Of a DNA stretch of 64,000 bases, positions 1 to 13,655 are shown one piece after another. Origin of the DNA: Dolomedes plantarius (taxonomy: Eukaryota; Arthropoda; Arachnida; Araneae; Dolomedidae); NCBI GenBank assembly GCA_907164885.2, contig OU015503.1, positions 123,789,056 to 123,853,055 on the forward strand. Reading direction: 5' to 3'. Every line of letters begins with the position of its first letter. Within the stretch, counting starts at the first letter, position 1. A program made the translations under genes and the position numbers. The notes beneath the pieces are model-generated. The model worked only from the letters and a program-made list of their open reading frames with translations. It ran no database searches and had not been told where the DNA came from.

Positions 1-22
1 GATTGTAAAACATGCCAAAACT

Positions 23-2879
23 CAGGGACGGATTTCCCATAAGGCCAACCTAGGCCATGGCCTAGGACGCAGCCATTAAGAGGGCGTAAATTTAGAAGAA
101 GTAACAGCCAAATTATAAAATTTTTATCAATATAAAATGAGAAAGTTCAAATTTTTTTTTCTTTTTCATTTTTATTTATATTTACTCAGTATCGCTAAAA
201 ATTTTATTTGTAATATACGCATTTTGAAATAACTTTTTAGTCAACTGACTAATTATTTTTTCCTTCTTTTTCTTTCATTCTTTGCCCAAACATCCATTAT
301 GAGTTAACGAGAAGCAGGTTAAGAATTCTTGCAATTTGAAGGGATAATGATTGCAGAAAGCAGTCGGACTTGAACCTCACAAAAGAATACGTATCTCTAT
401 ATGGTCTTAAAATCAGAATCAAAATGTAGATTTCTCAAAGTCGAAGAGACAATACGGTGATAGAAGCTGGTCATTTAATGGTAGTTACTTTAGCCGCAAA
501 CTAGTAAACGGTGATACGCAAGACTGAGTTTGGTTAGTATATTCAGAAAGTAAAGGAAGTGTCTTCTGCGGACCTTGTCTTTTCTTCCATTCTGGTACAA
601 ATTCTGGTGAATCATCTTTTGTAAGATATGGATTTAATGACTGGAAAATCGTATCATCTAGACTGAAGGAACACGAAAATTCGTTTTGTCACAGAAATAA
701 CATCCTAATTTTAAAACATAGAGGAGCTAAACTTGGAAGAATCGATATGCAACTAACTAAAATGGTTGATCAAGAAACTGAGTACTGGAGAAATGTGTTA
801 CACAGAGTGGTTGTAGTAATTAAAGCTCTTGATTCGCGTGGCTTGCCATTTAGAGGTCGAAATGAAATATTTGGTTCTAATAATAATGGCAACTACATGC
901 TGATGTTGGAGGTAATTTCTGTGTTTGATCCATTTTTGGCTGATCACATCAGGAAATTCGGGAATCCAGGTAGTGGACAGACATCCTATCTCTCATCTAC
1001 TATTTGCGATGAGTTCATCGAGCTCCAAGCTAAAAAAGTACTTACGCATATTACTAATGAAGCTAAAACGTCAAAGTACTATTCCCTTGTTGTAGATTCA
1101 ACTCCTGATATCTCGCATGTGGACCAGCTGTCGTTTGTTTTGCGATATGTGAAAGAAAATGGGAAACCTGTTGGGAGATTTATAAAATTTTTACCTAACG
1201 TTGGCCACAAAGCCCATGAAATGTTTGAAGCTGTTATTAAGACTGTCACTGATCTCCACATTGATATCTTGAAATATCGTGGACAATCATATGACAATGC
1301 ATCTAATATGGCTGGTGTTTACTCAGGTCTTCAGGCTAGGATACTTGAAGTTTCTCCTCTTGCATCCTTCATACCTTGTATAGGACACTCTTTAAATTTT
1401 GTGAGCACACATGCTGCAGATTGCTGCATTAGGCCACATCATTTTTTAATTTGCTTCAAGAATTTTATAAATTTTTCTCGTCGTCTACAGCGAGGTGGGA
1501 AGCATTGAAGAAAAATAGCACCCTTACCGCAAAAAGCCTCTCCACGACACGATGGTCGGCAAGATATGATGCTTGTAGAGCATTAAAAGAAGACTGGTTT
1601 GCAGTCATAAAAGCTCTAAAATACTTTGAAAGTGACGAAAGTCAAAAAACAGGAACAAGAGCAGAAGCTAGAGGTTTATTAACGAAGTTGCAAAGGCTCA
1701 AAACAATATTCATGGCACAGTTTTGGGGAACGGTGCTGATTAGACTTCACCAAGTCAATAAGTATGTACAAAACGTAGAACTTGATATTTCAGAAGTTGC
1801 CACAGTTCTTCAGTCACTCGTAAACTTCTTGTTAGAACTGCGAGAACAATTTGATATATCGCTCACTCCTTTCAACAACGTCATATCTCAAAAATCGGCA
1901 ATTTTTAGTTATGCTTGTTTTCAGAATGCCCTGAAAGAGTAGTATATCCCTGCAAGATCATCATATATCACCGCTCAATATTTAGCCACTAGAGAGCAAA
2001 ATTAAAATTTATTTTCAATACATTTCAATGTACTTTTAAACTTTCAAATCACTCTCCTGAAAAATCTTGTTTTTTGAGATATATGAAAACAAAGCTCTGG
2101 ATATTTCTGAAAAGAAGGTTTATGAGCGTGATGAAAAGCGTCAGGTTTTCAGAAAACTAAAAGCTGACAAAAAACATGAAGGTGAAGTTAATTTAAACGG
2201 GCGTCTTTAGAGTTAATCTTTAGAGTTAATACCTATTTCACGATTGTGGACAAACTCAAAGAAGAGCTTGAGAAGAGGTCACAAACTTAGAGAGAGCTCA
2301 GTGAAAAATTTAAAGGAATTACGAAAATTTGGTCACTAACTTCTCCTGAGCCTAAAGAAGAGGGAATAAAATTACAGGCAATTTTTAAAGATGATTTGGA
2401 GCCTGCATTATGTGATGAACTGCAGCATCTAAAATCTCACATAACTGAGTGCAGCATTGGTTCAAAAAATCCCTTAGCAATTTGCAAGTGGCTACGTGAA
2501 AGTGGATTACAAACAGTGTATCCAAATGTTGATATCGCATTGAGAATGTTTGTGTGAACACCTGCCACAAATGCCTCTGCAGAAAGATTTTTTTCTGCAC
2601 TTAACAAGATCTGTTGACTTCAATGAAACTATTGAATAATTTTCATAGGCGAAAGCACGAAGGAAAAAATTTTAATTGCAATTTTTAGATAAATTAGAAG
2701 AAATTATGTAGAAAATTTTTATTAAAAATATGTTATTCAATTGTGTATTAAGTATATATGTTTCAAAAACTCTTACTGTATATTAAATCTAATGTTATAA
2801 GTCAAAAATTTAAATGGAAGAAAGGGGGCGCAAAATGGTGCTTTGGCCTAGGGCATAAAAATATGTAAATCCGTCCCTG
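23..2879 (+). mobile_element. Complete hAT DNA transposon (ZMYM1/TTF-type), inactive
   Basis: The ends are terminal inverted repeats sharing CAGGGACGGATTT, followed by imperfectly matched AGGCC/CCTAGG-rich sequence. The 8-bp target duplication CCAAAACT is present exactly at 15-22 and 2880-2887, the length typical of hAT elements. The interior encodes a TTF zinc finger, a DUF4371-like central region and a C-terminal hAT dimerisation motif. Both ends and all domain types are present, so this is a full-length copy that decayed in place. Identity as an hAT is secure; the subfamily name is from protein resemblance. Confidence 0.93.
531..2615 (+). pseudogene. hAT transposase pseudogene, TTF zinc finger plus hAT dimerisation domain
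   Basis: Reading starts upstream of the ATG at 747, in the same frame: codons from 531 give a TTF-type finger (FCGPCLFFH), then FVRYGFNDWK and the ZMYM1-like central region through 1508. The frame then shifts near 1440-1500, and the protein continues at 1451-1942 (WEALKK, TRWSARYDA). After a gap with several stops, 2554-2607 reads PATNASAERFFSALNK, the conserved hAT C-terminal dimerisation motif. At least one frameshift and several nonsense codons make it non-functional. In life such proteins bind the element ends and catalyse cut-and-paste transposition in the nucleus. Confidence 0.9.
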
Positions 2880-2986
2880 CCAAAACTAGCGTCTGATTTA
2901 AAAAAAAAATATCTATTATCTATTATAGAAGTTTCTTTAAGCTTGAGGACTATGATAGCATGTATTCGAAGAATACGGGCCCGAGA

Positions 2987-3227
<241 letters not shown>

Positions 3228-4803
3228 CAGTGGAACCTCCCGTAACGGACACTCCCGAATAGCGGACACCTCTAATTAAAGGACATTTTTACGAGTCCCA
3301 GTCCTTTTATATAGGACAATCCATGTTATTCCCTCTGAATAGCGGACACTCCGAATAGCGGACAAGTATTTTGAAAAACTTTCAATTATTTTGGCAAACA
3401 TTTCAAAATTAGAAACTTTTAACGCCTCAAATGGATGGATGGAAAAATTCCGGACACGTCACAACATATTTTTTAAACAGATTTGTGTTGAAGAAATATC
3501 TGTAAATTCAAATGAAGTAACAGATTGGATTGGAAGGCTTAAATATTTGTGCAAAGGATATGGTGACAGAGACATTTTCGATGCCGATGAGTCTGGCCTC
3601 TTTTGCCGCGTCCTTCCAGACAAGACCTTATGTTTTAAGGGTGGACATTGTAGTGGCGGGAAATTTCAAAAGAGCGGCTCACTCTTTTGCTGCGTTGCAA
3701 CATGCTGGGAGACTTCGGAACTCCAATTGTTATTGGAAAAGCTAAGAAGCCTAGATGTTTCAAGAACATTGATGTGCGAAAATTTAGTGTTCCGTGGAAG
3801 TCAAATAAGAAAGCGTGGATAACCACTGAGATAATGAGCGATTGATTGGTGGAGTTAGACAAAAAAATGAAAAACAAAAGAGAAAAATCATTCTGTTCAT
3901 GGACAATGCTACAACCAATTTCAGGGAATTATCCGCAGCTTTAAAGTACGATACAGAAATCTGCTTCTGACACAGATTATCTCCTGCAAATCCAGCGAAG
4001 AGTTGGCAAAATCGGTGTCTGTTTTGGATTCAATGTCCTGGACTACGTCAGCCCTTAAAAAGGTGGAACCTGGGTGCGTTCTAAAATGTTTTAAGAAGAC
4101 GGGATTTTTGAGTACAAGCGAAGTGGCAACTGACAGCACTACCGAAAAAAACAAAAATGAATTTGCGGATCTAGTAGCGAATTTGGATTCAAATGTCAGC
4201 GTTGAAGAGGAAGTCAAGATAGACGACGATTTATTCATTGGGGAAGAAAACCTGCGTGTTTCCAATTTCATTGATCGGGCCACCACTGAAGCACCGGCCC
4301 TTTCTGAGGATGATGATGATGAGGAATCGCCAATGGAAGACTGCAAAATCAAAGATAATTCGGAAGCACTGAAATACAGCGAACAATTCAAACATTTCTT
4401 TCTGAACAGCGAAGATTCGGAGGGAATAGCAAAGCTAAATCCTATGAAGATTCATCTTGAAAAACAGGTTTGTTGTGTAAAAGAGAGAAATCAAACTTTG
4501 TTAAGATATTTTTTCAGCAGTAATTAAAATAATTTAGCTACTATACATTGTATTTTGGGATGATTTAATGCAAGATAAAATATTAGCACACAATTAAAAG
4601 GAAAAGTAGTAAATAGTTATTCTTTTCTTGCCTAATTAATTTTTCCTTTTGAATTAAAATTGAAGCCGTAATTTTCAATCAAATGTCAAACAAAAGAGCA
4701 AAAACTTTTTTAAAAAAACGTTGTCCTCCCCTATAGCGGAGACCTCCTAATAACGGACAAAACTGTTGGTCCCGTGACTGTCCACTTTTCGGAGGTACCA
4801 CTG
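3228..4803 (+). mobile_element. Tigger/pogo-type element, copy 1
   Basis: Bounded by TA at 3226-3227 and 4804-4805. The left end is CAGTGGAACCTCCCG; the right end, reversed, is CAGTGGTACCTCCG. The interior contains CENP-B-type helix-turn-helix and DDE fragments. Compared with copy 2, about 100 bp are missing near 3915 (after FMDNAT) and a few more near 3975. Those deletions remove the region around the second catalytic Asp. Confidence 0.9.
3391..4527 (+). pseudogene. Tigger transposase pseudogene
   Basis: The first part (3391 to about 3670) carries the end of a CENP-B DNA-binding domain (FNASNGWMEKFRTRHNI) and the first catalytic motif FDADESGLF. A frame change near 3670 interrupts the protein. 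The remaining DDE sequence is internally deleted, and the acidic C-terminal tail resumes at 4003-4527 (repeated Asp/Glu codons near 4305). With two frame disruptions and internal deletions it cannot encode a working transposase. Confidence 0.85.
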
Positions 4804-4841
4804 TATATATATGTATGTAAATGTATGTATATATATATATA

Positions 4842-6271
4842 CAGTGAAACCTCCCTTAACGGACACTCCCGAATAGCTAACACCTCTAATTAACGGACAT
4901 TTTTACTAGTCCCAGTCCTTTTATATAAGACAATCCATGTTTTTCCCTCTGAATAGCGGACAGGTATTTTTTGAAAAACTTTCAATTATTTTGGCAAATA
5001 TTTCAAAATTAGAAACTTTTAACGCATCAAATGGATGGATGGAAAAATTCCGGACACGTCACAACATATTTTTTAAGCAGATTTGAGGTGAAGAAAAATT
5101 TGTAAATTCAAGTGAAGTAACAGATTGGATTGGAAAGCTTAAATCTTTGTGCAAAGGATATGATGACAGAGACATTTTCGATGCCGATGATTCTGGCCTC
5201 TTTTGCCGCGTCCTTTCGGACAAGACCTTATGTTTTAAGGGTGAAAAATGTAGTGGCGGGAAAATTTCAAAAGAGCGGCTCACTCTTTTGCTGCGTTGCA
5301 ACATGCTGGGAGACTTCGAAACTCCAATTGTTATTGGAAAAGCTAAGAAGCCTAGATGTTTCAGGAACATTAATGTGCGAAAATTTAGTGTTTCGTGGAA
5401 GTCAAATAAGAAAGCGTGGATAACCCCGGAGATAATGAGCGATTAGTTGGTGGAGTTAGACAACAAAATAAAAAATAAAAAGAGAAAAATCAATCTGTTC
5501 ATGGACAATGCTACTTCCCATCCTGATGATTTAAAGCTAAAAAGTGTTAATTTAATTTTCTTGACTCCTAACACCACTTCGATGCTACAGTCACTTGATC
5601 AGGGAATTATCCTCAGCTTTAAAGTACGATACAGAAAGCTGCTTCTGAGACATGTGCTTTCACGGATTATCTCCTGCAAATCCAGCGAAGAGTTGGTAAA
5701 ATCGATGTCTGTTTTGGATGCAATTTCCTGGACTACGTCAGCCCTTAAAAAGGTGGAACCTGGGTGCGTTCTAAATATGTTTTAAGAAGACGGGATTTTT
5801 GAGTACAAGCGAAGTGGCAACTGACAGTGCTACCGAAAAAAGCAAAAAAGAACTTGCGGATGTAATAGTCAATTTGGATTCAAATGTCAGCGTTGAAGAG
5901 GAAGTGAAGATCGACGACGATTTATCCATTGAGGAAAAAAACCTGCGTGTTTCCGATTTCATTCATCGGGCCACCACTGAAGCACTGGCCTTTTCGGAGG
6001 ATGATGATGATGAGGAATCGCCAATGGAAGACTGCAAAGACAAAAAGACTTACCAGTTCTTTGTTAAGAAATGATGCGAAAAGTTATTTTTATATCTTTC
6101 CATGTCTTGTAAACAATACTATGTCAATTTGTTACAAAACATAGTTTTCGATCGTAATAAACGGTCTGCTTGGTCAAGGATTTTGTTTTGCTTGTTACCC
6201 ATATTACCCGGATTTTCGACTGTCCGGATTGTCTATGGTCCCAGTGAGTCCGGATAAACGAGGTTTTACTA
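4842..6271 (+). mobile_element. Tigger/pogo-type element, copy 2, with mismatched ends
   Basis: The left end CAGTGAAACCTCCC follows TA at 4840-4841 and matches copy 1 through the coding region. The right end (GGATAAACGAGGTTTTACTA, then TA) does not match copy 1. Instead, 6040-6271 reversed aligns closely with the left part of the MITE at 16113-16567. Similarity to copy 1 stops at about 6038. The element is therefore a hybrid of two Tigger families, or an end replacement. Confidence 0.88.
5101..6073 (+). pseudogene. Tigger transposase pseudogene (copy 2)
   Basis: The DDE domain is better preserved than in copy 1: FDADDSGLF at the first Asp, FMDNATSHPDD at the second, then NTTSMLQSLDQGI. Reading shifts at about 5140-5150, a stop follows NKKAWITPEIMSD at 5444, and another shift lies near 5785. 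The CENP-B HTH region upstream (about 5000-5100) is also recognisable but interrupted. The last dozen residues (KDKKTYQFFVKK) come from the foreign right end. Confidence 0.85.
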
Positions 6272-6292
6272 TACTTGTGATAAAGCACTTTA

Positions 6293-6705
6293 ATAATTAC
6301 AAGATAAAAAGAACTTTTTATTTACCCCGTTTTTAAATTTTCTGTTGAATCCTATAAACTTGACAATTCTATGTATTACTAATTACTTTTTTAAACATTA
6401 TTGATGAATTATCCCATCCACTTGAAAGAAAATGAAGTTAATTGGAAGTTAACTCGCGTTTGACTTTTCGTTCCCGTCCCGGCCGATAGAGGGCTGCACC
6501 AGTCTACAACACAAAATGAACTGAAAATGAATTCAAACCTGCTTAAAGATGGCTAAAAGTATAAAAAGAATGCATCTTCATCGTGTTCCGAGCTATTCTG
6601 AAAGTTTCAAATGTCTAGCGAGTCGGGAAGTGAGTTAAAAATCGATCGCAAGATTTGCACTGGACCAAACACACAAACAAGAAAGCGAGTTAATAAAAAC
6701 ACGGT
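6293..6705 (+). repeat. Dispersed repeat family R1, copy 1
   Basis: About 410 bp running from AATAATTACAAGATAAAAAG to GCGAGTTAATAAAAACA. A partial copy is at 10228-10440 (same strand) and a long copy at 40676-41105 (opposite strand). Shared landmarks include GGCTGCACCAGTCTACA, TTAAAGATGGCTAAAAGTAT and AACAAGAAAGCGAGTTAATA. No coding capacity or tRNA-like promoter was recognised; class unknown (SINE or LINE tail possible). Confidence 0.85.
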
Positions 6706-7037
6706 AATAATACACTAAAATAAGAATTTTACATAGCATGTGTGATCGTATAGTCTTAGGAAATGACATCCATAAACTAAACCTTTCCGGGGGGTTGGAT
6801 ATAACGGCTGTTTGTAGCACGTGAACACCCGGGCAGGTGCTGTGCAACGCGTGTGCAGTTCCGCAGGTGCGAACGAGGAAGAAAGACGCCTTGAAAGGTT
6901 ATTTTCCGAACTGGACCGATTTAAAAATGTGTTTTCCTAGTTAGCAAAATGATCCAAATTCATAAGGCAGACGACTTGAGAATGCTCTCGGAACAAGAGA
7001 CACCGCCTAGGGGTGCCGACATAGTGAAAATAATTTA

Positions 7038-7596
7038 TCTACATATATAAAACAGTTCCGTAACTGACACAATGACTGACTGACATACAACGCACAGACC
7101 AAACCGCTGGACCTAAAGGGCTGAAATGTTGCATGGCGATTCTTCTTACAGTGTAGGGGTGCACTAAGAGAGATTTTTGAAAAATTCTTCTTAGATTTTT
7201 TTAAATTAAATTCTTAAGCTGTTTTTGTAACTTTTTTTAAGTTTGCATTTTAAATAATAATTTGAGGGTTATAAAATTTACATCACGAGAAAGATCCTAA
7301 AAATACCTCTAAAATGAAATCTTTTTCGAATCTTTACCTCTATTTTCTGATTTTTGGTGAATGTTTAAAGATTCATTTTTAGAATTTAATGTATTAAATG
7401 CCGATCACGTGATTTCTTTTTCTTTAAATAAATTTATCGTCACGTGCATAACAACTAAATAGACAAAAAAATATTTTTTTCTTGCTAATGCGGCAGACGA
7501 TTGGACATTATTTTGTCTATAAAAATATTCCTTACGATTTTTTTATAAATATATATCTTTTTTTCTACATCAATTGTATATATTGATCGTCGTATT

Positions 7597-7641
<45 letters not shown>

Positions 7642-7713
7642 CATTAATTGCATACATTGACCGTTGTATTTAATTTGAATGTACTCCGTAGCGAAGTACA
7701 GGTTTTCAGCTAG
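7038..7713 (+). mobile_element. Non-autonomous Helitron
   Basis: Starts with TC after an A (7037) and ends with CTAG before a T (7714), the A/T insertion preference of Helitrons. Just before the 3' terminus, TGTACT and AGTACA form a 6-bp stem around a 9-nt loop (7680-7700), as expected for the Helitron 3' hairpin. No terminal inverted repeats or target duplication. A related copy is at 24790-25591. No Rep/helicase coding is present. Confidence 0.88.
7599..7639. repeat. (AT)n microsatellite inside the Helitron
   Basis: About 40 bp of uninterrupted AT dinucleotides in the 3' third of the Helitron. The copy at 24790 lacks it at this place. Confidence 0.95.
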
Positions 7714-8995
7714 TAGTTAATAAAGTATTAACTGGTTTTTTTTGTTTTTTGTTTTTTGTTTTTTTTTGGGGGGGGGGGGGACTGCTACGGTTTTCAGTAA
7801 TTATTATTCTTACCAGATAGGCCGTGCGAAAATTTCGTATGCAAATAAAATACGATTCGTTTTATAGCGTGTGCAGTCGGATGAAAGAAGGACCGGTTCA
7901 GTTGTAGCCATTGTTGATTTGTCGAACAATGGTGTTGGCTGAACCCACTCACATAGATGGCGCTGCTAGCGCAGTTTTGAATCTTTTGATCAGAGAGCTT
8001 CCGGACAGCTAACGAGAGACACCTACTACTATGTACTAGTGATTTGAATACTAAATTCGCCGTTTTATTTGATCGTCGTCGATAAGTGAGACACTACAGA
8101 ATTGTAAAATAATATAAACAAATCAACACAAGCAAAAAAATTAAAAAGCGGGCATAGACTGCCAAACAAATTAACTTAAAACCTACCCTAGCATTGAAAA
8201 CTTATATAACTTTTCAATAAAAGATTGCGCAGTTGCATCATATCTTCATATTGAAAAAGGGCAAATATAGCTAAATATAAATAACAGAGCTAGATAATTA
8301 TAAGAAGAATATAGACAAAAAACAAACAGAAATCAAGCACTCGGGGCTCCAGGTACCAGAGGCAAGATTCTGTAGTAGTGCCGGAACTAAACCAGAAATC
8401 GAGGTAACCGACTGAGCTCGTCATCAGGGAGCCTAACCAAATCGGTTACCTCAAGGGGAACTTTCTGAATAGGATGCAGGTCTAACCAAAAGACATCCCA
8501 AGGCCCCGAGATCCCCATGGAAACAGACAGTCAAGAGAAAATGAAAAGACATGGACAACTTGCAGTAAGGGCTCAACGCACCATACATGCAAGTACACAT
8601 ATAATCCAAATGAAAAGACAAAGATGCATGCATACCCTAATTCAATGAGTGACGGTTATGGCGAAATGGCGAAACACTACAGAATTATACTACATTGGAC
8701 CACTGAACCACAACACAGATCTGAACTTCCGATGCTGAAACCAGGTGTGTAAGGATCATGCAAAACCGATTACAAAACACTTTTGGACACACTGTCGGAG
8801 GTGAAGAACCACGCAAAACAGGGGAACGTGAGGTGTGGACACGTCAAAACACATCGCCAGACGATATTGAAAGCCAAGCATGACACAAACTCGTGGAAAA
8901 TGGGATATTGACATTACCAGACCTCTTTGTACACACTATTGGACCGTGCCGTATCGACGCATCCTGGAAAGAAGTCGAGGGCCAAAAGGCAATGT
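7714..8995. other. No gene recognised
   Basis: After a T-rich and 12-G tract (about 7738-7782) the sequence has short open frames on both strands but none with a recognisable domain. It is less AT-rich between 8330 and 9000, so it could be a transposon body or retroelement remnant, but no protein motif supports that. Confidence 0.5.
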
Positions 8996-8997
8996 TT

Positions 8998-9520
8998 AGC
9001 TTCGATTTTTAAACAAGCGATACAATGTGTGATTCTGGATTAACAATTCGTCAGAAGCGGAGAACTTAGTCTTTAAAATGGTACGTCATTTATCGATTTT
9101 GTTTGAGTATGAAAGGAGAAAAAGGGATGAAATAAAAAAAAACACCTTTTAGAAATAATATATATGTTTTTTCCCATGCAAAAAGAATAATGTACACCTG
9201 CGCGGATGTTGCCAATAAAGAAACTCATTAATGAAATCACAGAATGATAATAAAAGCAAACGATTTTTAAATTTAAAAGTTCAGTGGGATTGATAATGGT
9301 AAAATAAAAAAAGCTAGCGTGCGTGCCATCTAGGGGATGAAAAATTGTTTATAATGTTTATACTTCGATTTTGAAACAGACAATAAGATATGAAATTCTA
9401 AATGAACATTTCGTCAGAAGCGACGAACTTAATCTTTCAAATGGTACCTCATGGATCGATTTTGGTTGAGTACGAAGGGATCGTCACCAAAAATCAATTT
9501 CTAGAAATAATATATAGATG
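8998..9520 (+). repeat. Pair of diverged direct repeats
   Basis: A unit of about 160 bp at 8998-9165 recurs at 9358-9520. Shared blocks include TTCGTCAGAAGCG and TAGAAATAATATATA, with roughly one difference every six to eight bases. Spacing is about 360 bp. No coding function seen. Confidence 0.75.
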
Positions 9521-10227
9521 ATACTTTATAGACGCAGCTTATATACTTTATCTGAGAATATTTATTTTGTTTTTTTCAAAATGATTACATTTATTGTTAT
9601 TATTATAACACCTGCTTTTGTCTAGTTTTCGAATCACTTGTTGTTGTTATACAACTAGCGTAAATAAAAGTTTGTAAATTTAATTTTATATAAGATTTTT
9701 TTAAATGTCTTCTTCTACGACATGTCCCGTTTGTAAACCTTTTAAAGCTTAAAAATTTAAATTTTAAAAGAAAAATAGTGATCGGGTGCCGAAAACAAAA
9801 TTGGCCGAGGAACGTCACATACCCTCGAACTGACCCCGAATGCTATCAAGGTCTTCAAAAAACAAACTTCATCTTACTTCATGACGCCATGTTGTCCGAA
9901 GAAAGCATATTTTTCATTCTCGTAACTAAAGTGTGTGTGTGGGAGGGGAGGGGGCAGCTGAACACCATTGTGATTATCAAGTGTCCAAATAAGATTTTTT
10001 TAAATTTCATTTCTACTCACTTTTGTTAGCAGGCAAGCTTTCACAGTTAAATTTTTTTTTCTTAAAAGCATCGTAATCATTTGCGAATTTAAAACTGTTT
10101 ATTCTTAAAAAGCTTTTAAGGCGACAATGGATCATGAAAATTTTTTTAATGTATTAACCAATTGCTATGAAATTTTGTATACTTAGACAGTGTTGTTTAG
10201 TGATGGAAATTCTAAATTTAAAAAAAA
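9521..10227. other. No gene recognised
   Basis: AT-rich sequence with short open frames only, and a small GT/G-rich patch near 9930-9955. Nothing identifiable. Confidence 0.5.
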
Positions 10228-10440
10228 AGGCTGCACCAGTCTACAAAACAAAATTAACTGAAAATGAATTCAATCCTGCTTAAAGATGGCTAAAAGTATT
10301 AAAATAATGCATTGTCATCATGTTCTGAGCTATTCTAAAATTTTCAAATGTCTAGCTAGTCGGGAAGTTAGTTAAAATTCGATTGCAAGACAAACACACA
10401 CAAACAAGAAAGCGAGTTAATAAAAACATGGTAAAAATAA
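10228..10440 (+). repeat. Dispersed repeat family R1, copy 2 (5'-truncated)
   Basis: Begins at GGCTGCACCAGTCTACA and ends at GAGTTAATAAAAACATGG, matching the second half of copy 1 with scattered substitutions. The first 190 bp of the longer copies are missing. Confidence 0.85.
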
Positions 10441-11202
10441 TAGAAAGTTAACACAGCATACTGATTATGCTTATTTTTCATGCAGCATTCATGTATTTTA
10501 TATATTGTGCGACACAAACTCAGAATTTACTAACTGAAACAGTCTTACCTAATATTTAAAAAATTCTGAATGTAGTTTCTCGGCCCTGGTGTATCACATG
10601 TGATATTTTTAAAGAAAAATTTAAATGCCCCATTTCTACTTCATAATGACCTAAACAACTATTTAAGTACCTTTTGCAAAATATCTAGCTTTTATTTTTG
10701 TCTCGGGTGTGAGGAAGATATGAGAGGTATAGATGTCAGGATACGTGATATGAGGCAACTGTCTTGTATCATAACTCCAGACTTCCTCTGTCAATAAATA
10801 TGGGTTACTCGCTGAATAAACTTTTTTAGACTTTACTTGTTTAAAAATGTATTAGTTATGTTTGTAAGAATGGCTGGGTGTCTAGGGGTTGTCATCAACT
10901 TCTAAATCATTACACGACTCAAAAATTACGATGCACATGAGACGAACACTTGTATTTGGGCAATACGGTCATAAAACAATTAGAACTAAACACAGTTATA
11001 TCTTCATAAGAGAAATCACTTCTTCGTACTACACCGTTAGAAAACAAAAGTCACACCACAGCCGCCAGCCGGGAAGACATGTCTTAATAGTATCAAAGTC
11101 AATTCTCTTCTGAGTGGTTCACGGAGAGTGTACAGATGGCGCTGGCTGGAAGGCAGAAGCGGATGCCAGAAGTGGATGACAGAGGGCGTTCCCACATATA
11201 TA
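10441..11202. other. No gene recognised
   Basis: Short open frames of 60-75 codons without recognisable domains. Nothing else could be supported. Confidence 0.5.
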
Positions 11203-11293
11203 CGAGGTGGGACAATTAAATAACCGGGCTGAAAATGCTTTATGACCTTGATGCTTCCGGTGCAGGTGGACCCTTATTTCGTCTCGCTATCTA

Positions 11294-12789
11294 CACTCAT
11301 GTCCATAAATTAAGGATAAAGCCAGCTCCGCCAAATACAGGTTAAGAAACAAAGCAAACGTGACTTATTCATAAAAACCATTTATTAAACAAAAGATAAA
11401 GAACAAAGGAGATGGTGTATGTATGATACCATTCATAAAAACTACGATTTTTGCTCCCTGGAGCAATTGTAAAATATATCTCCTTTACAAAAACTTAATA
11501 TTACATGATTGGTATGATGGTTAATACATTGTATGTCTCCCATGCGATGAAATACAGTTCGTACAACGCCTAGGCATGCTGAGTATCAAATTTTAGAGCT
11601 GATCTTGGGGAAGATTACTCCCCTCAGCAAGCAATGCTCTCCCAAGTTCCGGTACACATGTAGGAGGTGGTTGGCGGGCTGCAACTCGTCGGCCAAGCCT
11701 GTCCCACACGTGCTCTATCGTATTCAAGTCAGGTGAGAATGCTGGCCATTCCATACGGATGATATCCTCAGATTGAAGGCATTCTTTTACGATGTTTACA
11801 CGGTGAGGACGGGCGTTGTCAACCATAAACACAAATTCTGCGCCCATGGCACCCTAAACAAACGTACATGTTGTTCCAGAATGATGACCCGATAAATGTG
11901 GCCGTTCATGGTTCTGATTAGAACATGAAGATCTGTTCTGGAGCCCAGTATAATTCCACCCCAAACGAGCAATCCTGCACCATCGTAACGGTGTAGTTCA
12001 ATGATGCTGTCTGGCTGGTGACGGGTACCTGGCGTTCTCCATATGAAAGTCCGACGTGAATCAGATTGCAAGCTAAACCTGGACTCGTCGAAATACATCG
12101 CAAAAGCCCACTGTGACGATGTCCACATTGCATGTTCTCTACTCCAGGCTAATCGTTGCCGACAGTGAGTTGCCGTGAGCGGAACACATCTGACAGGCCA
12201 GCGAGCATATAGACCAATATTTCCCAAACGTCTGTACACGGTTTGCCTTGAAACTGTGGTACCCGTGGATGCAGATAGCTGAATAGACAGGTCGGATGCT
12301 GTGTTCCGTCTGCTTCTTTTGGCAGTTACTGCCAAATATCGGTCTTCATTCGGCGTTGTAACTCGGGGGCGACCTGTACTGTAACGTCTACTGACATTTC
12401 CATCCTCTTGGAATCGTTGTCAGAGCCTAGAGATGACACTTTGGGCAATTCCAAGTTCCTCGGATACTTCCATCTGAGTACGCCCACATTCCAGGCTGCT
12501 ACCACGTAAAAAATCATCCACATGCGTCCTCTATGTCATAACTATTCGGTTATGGCACTGAGCGGCTTACAGAACATTTGTGAACAATTTTACTTCTTTG
12601 CCACCATTCCTTATATATCCCTCTCTTACACTCCCGTTATTGTGACGTACTATCGGCGTCATCTGGGGGCTTCCTGTAATTTGTACATTATTCTTGAAGA
12701 TGTTTGTGATAATTCTACAGGTGAAATTTTTACTTTAGAGTTCGATTTCCGAGTGATTCTGAATTATCCTTAATTTATGGACATGAGTG
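11294..12789 (-). mobile_element. Tc1-like element nested in the mariner
   Basis: Perfectly matched inverted ends CACTCATGTCCATAAATTAA at both sides, with TA duplications at 11292-11293 and 12790-12791. Length 1496 bp. It interrupts the mariner shortly inside the latter's left end, so it is the younger insertion. Confidence 0.95.
11593..12523 (-). pseudogene. Tc1 transposase pseudogene (DD34E)
   Basis: On the reverse strand, an N-terminal HTH part (12523-12326, frame-disrupted) leads into 12335-11796 with TASDLSIQLSASTGTTVSRQ and the first catalytic motif YFDESRFSLQ. It continues after a frameshift near 11830 as 11847-11593 with FMVDNARPHR and SPDLNTIEHVWDRLGRR. I count 34 residues between the second Asp and the Glu, the canonical Tc1 spacing. 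Two frameshifts are the main lesions, so decay is moderate. Confidence 0.92.
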
Positions 12790-12848
12790 TAGTTTAGTTT
12801 TTTTATCGTTGCGTGAGTACGATATTGTCACGTCGGAGTGCCGCGATC

Positions 12849-13583
<735 letters not shown>

Positions 13584-13655
13584 AAGCTATTTGTGATAAG
13601 TTTTCAATAAAGCATATTTTTCTGACTAGTCCGGTTATTAAATTGCCACACCTCG

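Noticed and set aside
8451..8633. Open frame of 60 codons on the minus strand
   Set aside because: No recognisable domain, no splice context, and a length expected by chance.
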